Of a stretch of 64,000 nt of DNA, positions 1-11,253 are shown piece after piece. The stretch is from Cephalopachus bancanus. Its lineage: Eukaryota; Chordata; Mammalia; Primates; Tarsiidae. The position numbers were made by a program, and so were the translations under genes. Below the pieces are notes generated by a model. It saw only the letters and a list, made by a program, of their open reading frames with translations, did no database searches and was not told where the DNA came from. The stretch spans positions 3,301,001-3,365,000 of the forward strand of contig JAPVLO010000074.1 of the NCBI GenBank assembly GCA_027257055.1. Reading direction: 5' to 3'. How positions within the stretch are numbered: position 1 is the stretch's first letter; the number at the start of each line of letters is the position of its first letter.

Positions 1-821
1 CAGGTATCTTTTGATTTCTGTTTTGATTTCATCATTGACCCAGGAGTTGTTTAGCATCATGCTGTTTTGTGTCCATGTCTTTGTGGGTTTTGGGGGGACT
101 TTGTTGGTGTCAATGTTTATTTTTATTCCTCTGTTGTCCGAGAAGGTGCATGGTAGAATTTCAGTCCTTTTAAATTTGCTTATGCTTGATTTATGGCCAA
201 TTACGTGGTCGATCTTAGAATGTGTTCCATATGGTGATGAGTAGAATGTATATTCTGTGGTCTTTGGATGGAGTGTTCTGTAGATATCAATTAAGTTCAT
301 TTGGTCCAAAGTCACATTGAGGTTCCGGATCTCCTTGCTGATTTTTTTGTCCTGATGATCTGTCTAGGGTTGTGAGTGGGGTATTAAAGTCCCCAGTTAT
401 GATGGTGTTAGAGTCAATATCTTTCTTTAGTTTTCTTAGAAGTTGCTTTATGAAAGTTGGTGCACCTATGTTGGGTGCATATATGTTTAGGATAGATATT
501 TCTTGTTGATGGATTGAGCCTTTTATCATTATGTAGTGGCCTTCTGTATCTTTTTGATTTTTAATAGCTTGAAGGGTATTTTGTCTGAAATTATGATCGC
601 TACTCCTCCTTCTTTTGTATTCCATTCACCTGAAAGTTTGTTTCCCATCTGCTTACTTTGAGTCTGTGAGTGTGCTTTCTAGTGAGGTGAGTCTCTTGAA
701 GGCAATAGATTGTTGCCTGATGATATTTTATCCATTTTGCCATTCTATGTCTTTTCAGTGGTGCATTTAGTCCATTCACATTTAGGCTAATAATTGAAAT
801 GCAAGAGTTGATCCCTGTCAT
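1..821 (-). pseudogene. L1 ORF2 fragment, endonuclease domain, frameshifted
   Basis: ORF2 of L1 encodes an endonuclease and reverse transcriptase. This piece starts at an ATG at 819-821 (minus) with the residues MTGINSCISIISLNVNGLN and continues through LQETHLT, an AP-endonuclease-like motif. A frameshift near 615 moves reading to a second open stretch at 287-625, which contains ITGDFNTPLTTLDR, the catalytic GDFN region. The last 250 bases match the same segment as 59080-59300 in the plus-strand L1 and lie beyond a further break. Only about the first quarter of ORF2 is in the window. Non-functional. Confidence 0.92.
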
Positions 822-892
822 AAAGTTCTTACATCGTTGTTCCTGTTTGTTTGTTGTCTTTCTTTGGGTTTTGGAGTTGGCTCATGTGTGTT

Positions 893-1857
893 TTTAATCT
901 TTTGCTTGTACTCTTGTGAAGAAGGTTGTTGTTCTTTTTTTCTTTTTCTTCTGTGTTCAGTACTTTCTTAAGTGTTTCTTGCAGAGGTGGTTTGGTGGCA
1001 GCGTAAGTTCTTAGGGATTGGATATCTGGAAAAGATTTCAATTCTCCCTCACTAATGAAGCTTAGTTTGACTGGGTAGGTTATTCTTGGTTGAAATTGTT
1101 TCTCTTTTAGAACTTTGAAGATAGGGCTCCAGGCTCTCCTGGCCTGAAGGGTTTCTGTGGATAAATCTGATGCTATTCTAATTGGTCTTCCCTGGTAGGT
1201 AGTCTGGCCTTTTTCTCTTGCTGCCTTTAGGATTTTTTTCTTTTATAGCTACTTTGTTTAGGTGAATTATTATGTGTCTGGGAGTTGGTCTTCTCATTTG
1301 TTGTCTTGCAGGGGTTCTCTGAATCTCGTGTTTGAATTTTTTCACCCTTGATGAGATGAGGGAAGTGTTCTTGAATGATTTCATGTTATGTTTGTTCCAG
1401 TGTGGCTTCTGTTTCTCTCTCTGCCTCAGGAAGGCCCATTACTCTTAGGTTCGGTCTCTTGAAGTGATCATTCATCTCTTGCAGGTTTTGTTCTGTCTTT
1501 TTGAGCTTCTTTTCTATTTTTTTGACAGTTTGGGTTAGTTCTGTGTTTTGGTCTTTGAGCTCTGAGATTATTTCTTCTGCTTGGCTAATTCTGCTTTCCA
1601 TGTTTATTAGTCTGTTATTCATTTCCATCACAGTATTCTTTACTGCTGTTATTTCTGACATCAACTCCTTCCTATTCCTCTTGTCTCTCCTCAATTTTTT
1701 TAATTCTCTCCATTAATGTCTTGATATCTGGGTTTGTTGCATGTGACTAGTCATTCTGAGGGCTCTTCATTGTTTGTGTTCCAGAATCTGTTTTCTCAGT
1801 GTCTGATCTCCCAGGGGTTTGTGTGAGACCTATATTCTTCTTTTGGTTTTTCTTCAT
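893..1857 (-). pseudogene. L1 ORF1 remnant (RNA-binding protein), disrupted
   Basis: ORF1 protein is a trimeric coiled-coil RNA chaperone. The ancestral ATG is at 1855-1857 (minus), aligned with the intact start at 57460. The N-terminus is broken. The longest surviving part, 1386-1694, is a heptad-rich coiled coil that runs into the RRM entry (RPNLRVMGLPEAERE). The RRM and C-terminal parts survive in other frames at 1178-1384 and 829-1041 (FPDIQSLRTYAATKPPLQE). At least two frameshifts separate these blocks. About 70 bases separate its end from the ORF2 start. Confidence 0.9.
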
Positions 1858-3190
1858 TTGTTTGGTTTTCCCCCTCCCTACTTTTTCCTTCCCTCCATGT
1901 CACTGTCTTCTTTAATTCTGTTATTCAGGGGTAAAGATATTGGTTTTACTTCTGTTTGTTCAATCTCCTATTCTTTATGTATGCCCTCTTACTTTGTTCA
2001 ATTCTGGAGTTGCACTGTAGGTTGGGGGTGGTCCTTTTTGCAGTTTGAGATTTATTTAAGGGGGGAGCTGTGATTCAAAACCTATCTGCAGGTCCTGGTA
2101 TTCGCTGACAGGTGTGTGGATAATCTGGAACCCACTTCCCACTGCCTTGGAATCTGTCCATGCAGTGGGGCTGTAGGTTTACTCCCTGAAATAAAATGTG
2201 GGTAGCAGAGGGAAAAGAATGGAGCAGCAGTGGGTTGAAGAGGGTGGTGGAGAGATAAAGGAGTAAGGGGGTAAACAAACATGTGCCAACAAATGGAGAG
2301 AGAGACCTATACTGAAACACATAAAAACAATAGACTACAGCTATGATGAACCACTCCATACAAAATAAATAATAAAACATATAGTGATGCTAACATACAA
2401 GCTAACCAACCACCTTATTGGTGTGCTGTTCCTCTATACAAAGATATGGCTTACAGAGAGAAGAAAAGAGAAGAAAAGGAAGAGGAAAAAAAAGGAACAA
2501 TACAGTAGGAATAGAATTAAGTCATTAAACTAACAGAATCAATGAAGCACACTCTGAGACTTTTCGTTTAAGTCCAATGTCCTTTCAGTTCTGATTTCTA
2601 GCCTTCTTTTCAAGCTGATAAATTAGTTTGCAGTTGGGGTCAGTTGCCCCTGGTCTGCTGTGAAGGACCATTCAGATCACCCTCTGTTCACCACTTGGCC
2701 TATGTCTTTTTCAAGCTTGTTTCTCCCATTTTGGTGTTGTTACCTTAAATCGCCAGCAGGTGGTGCTATCTCAGCTGCTCGCCCCAGCGGGGGTGGGCTA
2801 GACAGGAACCAGCAGAGACTGGAGATGGATGCTTGCCTCAGGGCTTAGGCAGGAGAATCACGGCGGGCAGGACGTCTCGGTTGCAGGAGAGGTGGCAGCG
2901 ATCCCAGCAGATCTTCCCTGAAGGGGCTTCAAGGACTGAAGTCGTGGATTGCCTCCGGCCCGGTGGTGCGATGTGCTACCAGCAGTGGTGGTGGGGCGGC
3001 ATCTGCGCTGCAGTGGCTGTCCAGTCCACTGTGATGCCCCAGCAGTGGCAATGGCCAAGCTGCGTATGAAGAGCAGGCTGCGATGTTGGGGTCCGCAGCC
3101 CCCGGGGTGAGAGCCAGAGACTCACTGTAGTTCTCCTTTGCAGAGGGTTTCACAGTCCAGGTTGCCCAATCGCCGTCTTGCCAGAAGTCC
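1858..3190 (-). promoter_or_regulatory. L1 5' UTR / internal promoter region
   Basis: This 1.3-kb non-coding leader precedes ORF1. Its upstream half (about 2740-3190) is GC- and CpG-rich, unlike the AT-rich surroundings, as expected of an L1 internal Pol II promoter. The first bases contain CAAGACGGC on the minus strand, which resembles the YY1 motif CAAGATGGC found at many primate L1 starts but with one base changed. Short open frames on both strands here have no L1 or other family match and are treated as chance. Confidence 0.8.
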
Positions 3191-3352
3191 TCTGTGATTT
3201 TTTGCATTTTGTCTTGAGTAGGTGTTCATTTAATGTGTACATACATATACATATATGCAAGGTCTGTTTTCTAGTATACTCTAGTGTATTTTTTTAATCT
3301 CACACATTGTATTTTTAACCTTTAGATGTTTAATTTTTAAATATATCTTACA

Positions 3353-3648
3353 GCCAGGCTCGGTGGCTCAGCCTGTAATCCCGTGCCTTGGGAGGCTAAG
3401 GTGAGTGGAATGCCTGATCCCATGGGTTTGAGACCCACCTGGGCAACTTGGTGAGACCTCATCTTTACAATAAATCAAAAATTACTCGGGCGTGGTAGCG
3501 CGCACCTGTAGTTCCAGCTACTTGGAAGGCTGAGGTGGGAAGATCGCCGGAGCCCAGCAGGTCGAGGCTGTGGTGACCGGGAGTGGCCACTGCACTCCAG
3601 TCTGGGCAACAGAGTGAGACTCCAACTCCAAAAAATAAATAAATAAAA

Positions 3649-3679
<31 letters not shown>
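3353..3679 (+). mobile_element. Alu SINE (lineage-specific subfamily)
   Basis: A dimeric Alu with left arm, A-rich linker, right arm and a long (AAAT)n tail at about 3630-3679. It is flanked by near-identical 14-bp target-site duplications: 3339-3352 (aaatatatcttaca) and 3680-3693 (aaatatatcctaca). The right arm carries the diagnostic ACTCCAACTC end of the young Alus here. Confidence 0.95.
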
Positions 3680-3693
3680 AAATATATCCTACA

Positions 3694-4260
3694 TCACTAC
3701 TTAGCATGTTCTCTCCTTTCTCTACTTTTTAAAATATATAGAAGAGAGTAATGATAACTGATTTTATGTCATTGTTTATAGTTTTTATCATTGGTGTAAT
3801 TTATTAACTGTTTTAATTCATCAGGTTTTTTTCTGTCTATTGTGTGTTATATTTTTGCCTTTATACATGCTGGGTAAGTTTGGATGGATGCCAAACACCA
3901 TGAATTTTGCTGTTTCTGGGTGGTTGATATCATATATTCCTATAAGCATTCTTTAATTTGTTCTGGTACAAAGCTAGCTTGCTTGAAAACAGTGGACTCT
4001 TTTCTGTATTGTTTTTAGGGTTGGTTGAGGAAACAGCAACTTTTAGTCTAGGGTTATTTTGACCCTCTGCTGAGACAGCATCTTTCTAAGAACTCTTCAG
4101 GATGTCCTGTGAATTATATTTTCCACTTTGACTCTTGGGAACATGAACTTTTCCTGACCCTGTTGATCCTTGGAAATGTTCTCTCTACTTTCTGTTATCT
4201 GTTTTATGATTTCAATGTCTCCTTACATTCCTTTGTTAATTAATAGTGAGATGAAAACTG
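3694..4260. mobile_element. Ancient interspersed repeat, probably L1M-related
   Basis: The block from about 3830 to 4230 (TGCTGGGTAAGTTTGGATG, then TTTGTTCTGG, then TTTTAGTCTAGGG) resembles a recurring old mammalian repeat that I associate with L1M-type elements, but I cannot name the family. The first 130 bases are similar in composition but weaker in match. No ORF. Confidence 0.45.
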
Positions 4261-6099
4261 AAGACAGACTTGACCTTTTCAAGATGTTTATTGAAAATCT
4301 CTCTATGCTTCTCTCTTCTTTTTAGTACTCTATTCTGTGGAATATATTTTCTTGACCTTTCAAGATTTCCTATTTTCTCTCTTCAAATCAGGTAGTGTTG
4401 TGATTGGCTTGGGTTCTCCTTCTATGTCAGCCTCCTAATTCTATCCAGGCCATAAGCTTGAGAATTGTATGGCTTAACTTATTCGCCCTTTATCAGGATC
4501 ATTGTTCCGTCTTATCTGAAGTCTAACATAAGAAAATCATTGTTAGAGATATTTTCTGCATAATTTTTATTTGTTTTATATTAGAGGATAAATATGATTC
4601 CTGTTGCACTATAGTGGCTTAAAGAAGTTTAAAATTCTTATTTAAAAGTTGCTTTTTATTTTCTTTGAAATCTAGAAATAGGTTAAAATGCAAGTCTCGT
4701 GATGTTTTAAAATCTCATGACAATTTTAGATATTATTTACAGATTTACTAATTTTTTGCTTCAAATCATTTTATAAATTCTAATAAACTATATGAAAACT
4801 TGACATAAAACTAAGTTTTAGCTTTATTTTATTTATCTGTAGTCAAATATATGCAAAGTTTGTACTAATGCAAACTTTAGTTGAAATTAGTTTACATTTT
4901 TTAACAGAAAACATTCCTAAATATTCTATAGAAACTAACTTTTAAAAAAGTTTATATAGATAGATAGATATAGGCAGCTTTGAGAAAGTGGAAGAAAAAT
5001 ACACTTTTAAAGTCATACATTTTTGGGGATAAAATTTTCACATTTTGAATAATTATGCATATCATGATGGTAAACATGTAATAAATTTGAGTTTGTTTTT
5101 AGTTATAATCATTTTCATAGTATATACATTGAATATGTATATATTAAGCACAATATTCTCAGTTTAACTGACTCATTCTCTCTCTCTCTCAATGATCTTT
5201 TAAGTTTTTTTATAGTGTGCCAGAATTTGTTTATTTGTGCTACGTAGAGGTTGAAATTTGGGCATTGTTAAAAGTTTACATTATGACACTGTGACTGATA
5301 AGAACTAGCAGGCCAGATGCCTGGTGACATGCTAACTCAATGTCAACACTCTAATGACCCCAATAGAGGAGACAAATGAAACAAAAGATCATCATATAGG
5401 GCATAGGAACCAAATTATAATGGATATCACATGATCAGTAATGACTGTGGGGAATACTAAACAAGAAAAAATTAACAAAATGACTGATATCTGTGATGAC
5501 AGGTATCAACAATGTTTGCTTGCCTGTGGCATAATAAGAATGAGAATCAGAAGAATTATTTCTATAGCTCTGATCACTTATCAGCTACCACATCTACCTT
5601 TTAGTTAAATTATCAATAAATTGTTTAACCTATATCATGGTAAACAAAGAAAATTTAATATCATAATTTTTACTTGCAAAGAGATAACTATATAAAAATG
5701 AATTACATGATTTAGGATTTTTTAATAGATTGAATAATAAAATTTCTTATATAATCATTATCCAAAACTTCTATTGGATATAAATGTTAATATATATAAT
5801 AAGTTGTCTAAATTTTGACTTTAACATTTAGTACTTTTCTATGTAGTTTATTTTTTAATGAAAATTATTTAGTAATGAAAACTGCTGGAATTTTCACATG
5901 TATTGAATAGAGATGAAGCAAATGAATTTATCTATTGGATTTCTCTTATTTATCTACATAAAGAAATCTAAAAAAATATGAAATATCCATCATTTCTCCT
6001 GTCTCTCAAACTTTTACGCAGTTTAAAAGGCAGATGGATACATAAAATTTTGATCGCAGCATCAGACTGTCTTTTTTTTCAAATTCTTGTTCCATCACT
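4261..6099. other. AT-rich DNA, nothing identified
   Basis: No gene, ORF of note or recognisable repeat family. It contains only small simple repeats: (GATA)n near 4958-4972 and (TC)n near 5178-5190. Confidence 0.6.
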
Positions 6100-6432
6100 A
6101 TCTTATTCTACTTTGTGTTACTACAACAAAATTTCTGAGGTTGGATAATTTATTAGCAAACAGAAATTTTGTTTTCACTTTTTCTGGACGCTAAGAAGTA
6201 GAAGACCAAGACAATGGTATGTTCAGTTGTCTGGTGACGGCTCTGGAGGGCAGGAAGTTTATGTCTTCAAAAGAGTAAGAGAGTTGAATGCTGCCTGAAA
6301 CCTCTTTAACAAGAGCTTTAATCCCATTCACTAAGGAGAAGCCCTCAGACCCAATCACCTGTTAATATTATCATACCTCCCCTCTTAATACTATCACCTA
6401 ATTTTGGAGGTAACACATTCAAATCATAGCAA
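6100..6432 (-). mobile_element. MLT1-type LTR (ERVL-MaLR), old
   Basis: On the minus strand this reads as an MLT1 LTR. Recognisable blocks include the interval GGGATTAAAGCTCTTGTTAA, a GGGAGGTATGATA region and, near the end, AAATTTTGTTGTAGTAACAC. It is heavily diverged and lacks internal ERV sequence, so it is a solo or truncated LTR. Confidence 0.75.
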
Positions 6433-6600
6433 ACATTTTCTAGTTGTGTGAACTTGGACCAATTACTTAACCTTTGTATGGTTGAATTTCTCTGTTTTTA
6501 AAATTGGGTTCAAAACTATATCTACTTTAAGAAGTGTTAAGAACTGAATTAGTTAATACAAGCAAAGATCTTAGAGCAATATCTGGTATATTAGATACTT
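6433..6600 (+). mobile_element. MIR SINE relic
   Basis: The MIR core is recognisable: CTAGTTGTGTGAACTTGG, then TTACTTAACC, a degraded TCTGTTTTTAAAATTGGG and a trailing ATATCTGGTATATTAG block. MIR is a tRNA-derived SINE mobilised by L2. An L1 inserted at its right end. Confidence 0.7.
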
Positions 6601-6602
6601 CC

Positions 6603-7014
6603 TTTTTTTATTGTAAAGATGTGGAGTTCAATTCAGGGTTAGGTATACAAACGTTGATTATGCAGGTACCCTTGTTGATGAGGTATGCCCCTCCCTCCCC
6701 TAGCAGTTTCCCTCAACTGCCAATCCCACCCCCCTCCCCTGACAGTTTCCCACTACTTTCAATCCCTTTCTCATAATATTATAATTGTTCAAGGTCTGCT
6801 TATGTGAGAGGACATATGGTACTCTGTTCTTTGTTTCTGTGATAGATCACTGAGTATAATCGACTCTAAATCCATCCAAGTTGCTGCAAAGTCCATATGT
6901 TTGTCCCTCTTTATGGCTGCACCACATGCAGAAGATTGAAACAGGACCCCTACCTATCACCATACACAAAAATTAACTCTAAATGGATGCTTTTAATAGA
7001 CATAAGATAAGCGT
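6603..7014 (-). mobile_element. L1 3' end with 5' inversion
   Basis: From a T-run at 6603 to 6920 the minus strand reads L1 3' UTR and the end of ORF2. At 6920/6921 orientation flips, and 6921 to about 6990 reads plus-strand ORF2 (ACCACATGCAGAAGATTGAA), matching the segment at 61344. This is the twin-priming pattern. A degenerate 12-bp flanking repeat (6591-6602 ttagatacttcc; 7015-7026 attgatatttcc, 9/12) fits one insertion event. Confidence 0.85.
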
Positions 7015-7026
7015 ATTGATATTTCC

Positions 7027-7434
7027 AGATATATTATGTAGGTCAATTATTCACAATTACTCCAAAAACATGAATATCCTTCCCTGTGTTGCCTCACCTT
7101 AATTATCTCAGACTTTAGGCCTTATGCAAAATTTCACATAATCATTTGTGAGGAAAATAAAAAAATTGCTCTTGTCTTAAATAGTATCTCATAATATATT
7201 GACATAAGGATTATATGTACTGCTTTGCTGTTATAATTTCAAAAACAAAAAGATATGACCAACAATAGAGTAGAACAGTTCTAGTTAGAAGAATTTCAGC
7301 CAGAAATATTTTTATTACTTTTTCCTATTAAGAATCGTTTGACCATTCCTTATTACCTCCTAACTTGCTATGGACACATTAAGCATTTTCAGATTTTTTG
7401 GATTTCTGGCTAATAAAAACCAATTATAGTTATG
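7027..7434. other. AT-rich DNA, nothing identified
   Basis: No ORF, repeat family or regulatory signal that I can support. Confidence 0.6.
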
Positions 7435-7710
7435 CTGTTGTTTTTGTTTTTGGTTTTTGAGTCAGTCTCACTCTGTTGCCTAGGCTGGAGTGCAATGGCA
7501 CACTCATGGTCACCACAGCCTCGACCTGCTGGGCTCAGGCCAACCTTCCACATCAGCCTTCCAAGTAGCTGGAACTACAGGCACGCACCACCCCACTCGG
7601 CTTATTTTTTTATTTTTTATTTTAGAGATGAGGTTTCACCAGTTGCCCAAACTGGTCTCACACACCTGAGCTCTAGCAATCCCTTTGCCTTGGTCTCCCA
7701 AAGTGATGCT
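7435..7710 (-). mobile_element. Alu SINE, 5' truncated
   Basis: Reverse-oriented Alu with the tail at the left (TTGTTTTTGTTTTTGG) and the right arm followed by the left arm. The first bases of the Alu are missing, since it stops at a TCTCCCAAAGTGATGC block. It is more diverged than the young copies. Confidence 0.88.
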
Positions 7711-7824
7711 TTTGCTTTAGCCTTATAGAAGTAGAAAGCCCTGTATTGTTTTAAGTCTACAACCTTTTGGATTGTGTAGTAAGTAGACAGGTTCAGCACA
7801 ACCAAATGGGAGAATATATACAAT

Positions 7825-7826
<2 letters not shown>

Positions 7827-7869
<43 letters not shown>
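7827..7869 (+). repeat. (TG)n microsatellite
   Basis: An uninterrupted run of about 21 TG units; alternating purine-pyrimidine DNA of this length can form Z-DNA and is usually length-polymorphic. Confidence 0.97.
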
Positions 7870-7871
<2 letters not shown>

Positions 7872-8057
7872 TCTTTAAAATTTGAATGAAAACAATATCA
7901 TTGTGACTTTTTCTTATGGCAAGAAGGTGTAAGATATCATTGGAATAACAGGATGCTCTACATAATTTAGACTACTACAATTCAATACATTCACTGAGGG
8001 ATTGCAGGAATTTATGGCTTTTTCTCTGGCATAAAGTGTCTTACCAATCCATCTAGA

Positions 8058-8232
8058 GTAGCTGTTGGCAAATTTCTTTTTATAAAGTGATACTAAATGT
8101 TTTTGACTTTGTGGGGGGCCATGTCACAGCTATTTGTCTTTGTCATTAATGCATGAACTTAGTCATATATAATATGTAAGTTAATCAGCATGAATGTGTT
8201 CCAATAAAACTTTATTTACAAGTGAACTGGAT
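8058..8232. mobile_element. Non-autonomous DNA transposon relic, hAT-like MER
   Basis: The order of TTGGCAAATTTCTTTTTATA, GACTTTGTGGGG and GTGTTCCAATAAAACTTTAT resembles a common mammalian MER element with hAT-type ends (TTGGCAAAC). Family name not asserted. The far terminal inverted repeat is not clear. Confidence 0.6.
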
Positions 8233-8235
8233 GTG

Positions 8236-8981
8236 TTTCACAAGCCTTTATTTTTTCTCATCCCCTGCGGGAATTCACTGTATCCTACTCTTCAAGTTTA
8301 TTGGCCTGATGTTATCAATATAGGATAGCAAACTTGAGACCCTCCTAGCGTAATGAGGAAGCTCATGGTCCCTGTGGATTTAACTTTGACATAACTAGAG
8401 AAGGATATACTCAGCCTGTATGGTGATGAAGTACTTTGCCCCATAAAAGCAAACCATTTCTAGTGTTTTCCATATAATAGCACAGAGGCAATAAAGCATT
8501 CCCTAGAAAGAAGATGCATACAAAAATAAACTTTCCTCAAATATTTGCAAGTATGAAAGAGATAGCACAGCATCTACTCCTCAGCTATCTGATTATTTTC
8601 AAGTGCCTAAAATGTTGTTACAAATCAATAAAGAAACCTTTGTAACAAATCTCTAATGTTGGGTCACTTCTTATCATTTTCATCTGGCACACTTCTTAAC
8701 TCCTTGGAGAATTGGTGCCTCTTTGTAAAGATGGGTTAATAATATATATTCTCTTGCTGAGCTGCATTGTTGGATCATGCACAATAATGACTTTAAATTG
8801 CTTTGTAAACTGTAAACAATTTAACTGGACAATCTAAAAGTATTTTAATAACAATAAATATGTCATGGTCTTAAAAAAAAATAAACTGAACTAATTTGCT
8901 CTAGTGGAACCATCTGACATAGCAACTGAAATTTGAATGACCATGAGCTTAAACTTATCATCTATTGATGAAATTGAAATT

Positions 8982-9016
<35 letters not shown>

Positions 9017-10115
9017 GGTTTTTGTGCATTAAAAAAAGTGAATAAGTTTGTTTACATAAAATCACATTAAAAAAATCTTTCAAAAAATTATTTGTCTTTC
9101 TCCTATTTGTTCCTTCTTGTGATAATAAGGGCCCAAATTTTGTCTGTTATATACCAGTATGAGTAGTCTGCTAATTTTTAGGAATTATTTTAATTATGCA
9201 ATGAGGAACTGGTGATAATTCCAAGTATTCTCACTGGGCTATCTGAAGGCACCCTAGGAACAAACCTTTACTAATCATTTGATTTTCAAAAGGCCTCCTC
9301 TATCTGTTAGATATCAGTAGGAATTTGAGTGTTCAGGAATTAATGTTATTTCACAGTTAAGGTCAAATATTGCAAATAAAAAAATACGTATTTTATAATG
9401 TATCTGTATTTCTTTGGCTATATTTCACCAATAAATTATGGCAACTCAACTATTTTTATTGTGAAACACTCTTGAATTCAAAGTTTTATAAACATAATGC
9501 ACAAACTCTTAGAACCATGGCTATCCAATCAAAGCAATACAATAAGTCTTAAAACTTCAGAAAACACACACATGTACAAATGCAGTAAAATATAAAATTA
9601 TGATCCCTTCTCTTCTTGCCAAATATCCTCACAATTTACTCCAGCATAGATTTTGAGGATATAAATTATAAAGCTCTACAATTTTTTAAAGTATGCCTTT
9701 CTTTGTATTTTGCTTTGTATTTGAGTTCTAACATTTGCTGAGATTGAAAGTTATTTGTAGACTTGAGGAAAACTAAAAATGTAAGGAAAGTAGAGGCAGA
9801 GGGAGTGGCTTCAAAAGGGGTAACAACCTTAACAGACATGGAAGGAATAATTGAATTATTAATAAGAATGCTTGGGAGAATTGAAGGCTTGAGGAGCTCA
9901 TAGTTCTTTAAAACTCTCTTCACATGTCTCTAACTCTAATTTTGGGTACCCCACATCTCAAGGAATGGCAGGACTTTCATAAAACAGATGAACATGACTG
10001 TGGCTTAAATCAACATTGCCATTTTGGACACCCGACACTGTGTACAATTTTGAGCTTTGGTTTTGGCTTCATCACTCTTGTGCCAACAAAAAATAAAATA
10101 TTCAACAATGTTTCC
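8236..10115. other. AT-rich DNA with a (TC)n tract
   Basis: No gene recognised. 8983-9014 is an almost pure (TC)n microsatellite. The open frames at 9370-9552 and 9666-9923 are short, match no known family and have no splice or promoter context. Confidence 0.6.
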
Positions 10116-10128
10116 AAGATTCATTTTC

Positions 10129-10421
10129 TTTTTTTTTTTTTTTTTTTGAGTTGGAGTCTCACTTGGTCGCCCAGACTGGAGTGCAGTGGCCACTCCCGGT
10201 CAACGCAGCCTCGCCTGCTGGGCTCCAGCGATCCTTCCACCTCAGCCTTCCGAGTAGCCAGAATTACAGGCATGCGCTACCACGCCCGGCTGATTTTTTG
10301 ATTTATTGTAGAGATGAGGTCTCGCTGCCCAGGCGGGTCTCGAACCTGCGGACTCAAGCAATCCACTCACCTCAGCCTCCCAAAGGCACGGGATTACAGG
10401 CTGAGTCACTGAGCCCAGCTC
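10129..10421 (-). mobile_element. Alu SINE (lineage-specific subfamily)
   Basis: Full-length reverse Alu with an 18-T tail at the left. Target-site duplications are 10116-10128 (aagattcattttc) and 10422-10434 (aaaattcattttc), 12/13 identical. It has the diagnostic linker and GAGTTGGAGTCTC end. Confidence 0.95.
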
Positions 10422-10637
10422 AAAATTCATTTTCGACCTATGCTTTGGTTTGAAAAATGTATGAATTTAGGATTACTTTGCTCTTTCTTAAAGCCTTCCT
10501 GTACTACAAAAGCAATTAGCAACCAAGAATCCTTGGGCATGAGGACTGGGGAGAAAGAAGTAGGGATGAATGAATTATTCATGTATATATTTTTATGAAA
10601 CTTTGATTTTTAATCATTTATGATTTTATATATTAAC

Positions 10638-11231
10638 AGTTTGGACTGAGCATGGTGGCTCATGCCTTTAATACCAACACTTTGGGAAGCCAAGGCAGGA
10701 GGAATGCTTAAGGCCTGGACCACATAGTGAGACTCTATCTCTACAAAAGAGTTAAAAAATAGCCGGGCTTGGTGGTTCAGCCTGTAATCCCACGCCTTTG
10801 GGAGGCTGAGGTGAGTGGATTGCCTGAGCCCGCGGGTTTAAACCCACCTGGGCAGCGAGACCTCATCTCTACAATAAAGCAACAAATCAGCCGGGCGTGG
10901 TAGCGCATGCCTGTAATTCCGGTTACTTGGAAGGCTGAGGCGGAAGGATCGCTGGAGCCCAGCAGGTAGATACGGCTGCGGTGGCCAGGAGCGGCCACTG
11001 CACTCCAATCTGGGCGGCAGAGTGAGACTCCAACTCAAAAAACAAGCAAACAAACGAACAAACAAAAGAGTTAAAAAGTAAACTAAGTGAGCTATCCATG
11101 AGGCACATGCCCAGTTACTATGACGACTAAGGAGAGTGAACTACTTGAACCCAGAAGTTCAAGATCACAGTGAGCTATCATCACACACTACACTCCAACC
11201 TGGGCTACAGAGTTATTCTCTGCCTCTAACA
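10638..11231 (+). mobile_element. Older AluJ-like element split by a younger Alu
   Basis: The left arm lies at 10638-10761 (GAGCATGGTGGCTCATGCC, CACTTTGGGAAGCC) and the right arm at about 11081-11231 (CAGTGAGCTATCATCACAC, CACTCCAACCTGGGC). Its sequence follows the general primate AluJ type rather than the local young type. The younger Alu at 10762-11063 sits in the linker. Confidence 0.85.
10762..11063 (+). mobile_element. Young Alu inserted in an older Alu
   Basis: Complete local-type Alu with an (AAAC)n-like tail. Target-site duplications of 17 bp are at 10745-10761 and 11064-11080 and differ at one base, the target being the linker of the older Alu. The nesting shows the relative age of the two subfamilies. 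Confidence 0.96.
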
Positions 11232-11253
11232 AAACGGAATTTAAAGGTCATAC

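Larger units (their letters stand above)
1..3190 (-). mobile_element. L1 retrotransposon, 5' half, cut by the window edge
   Basis: Reading the minus strand from 3190 down, the order is a CpG-rich 5' UTR, an ORF1 remnant and the start of ORF2, which is the L1 layout. The 3' part lies outside the window. Both ORFs carry frameshifts and stops, so the copy is dead. It is close in sequence to the complete minus-strand L1 at 47005-53537 and shares its long 5' UTR type. The 5' end is placed at a motif reading GGACTTCTGGCAAGACGGCG on the minus strand (3171-3190), which matches the position and form of the L1 start. Target-site duplications cannot be checked because the 3' end is missing. Confidence 0.95.

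Noticed and set aside
2660..3069. Plus-strand open frames antisense to the L1 5' UTR, possibly an ORF0-like gene
   Set aside because: The antisense frames of the two long L1 5' UTRs do not resemble each other in protein sequence, so they look like chance frames in CpG-rich DNA.
7827..9014. Regular short repeats as a possible CRISPR-like array
   Set aside because: They are (TG)n and (TC)n microsatellites in a mammalian genome; no spaced repeats of 24-40 bp exist.
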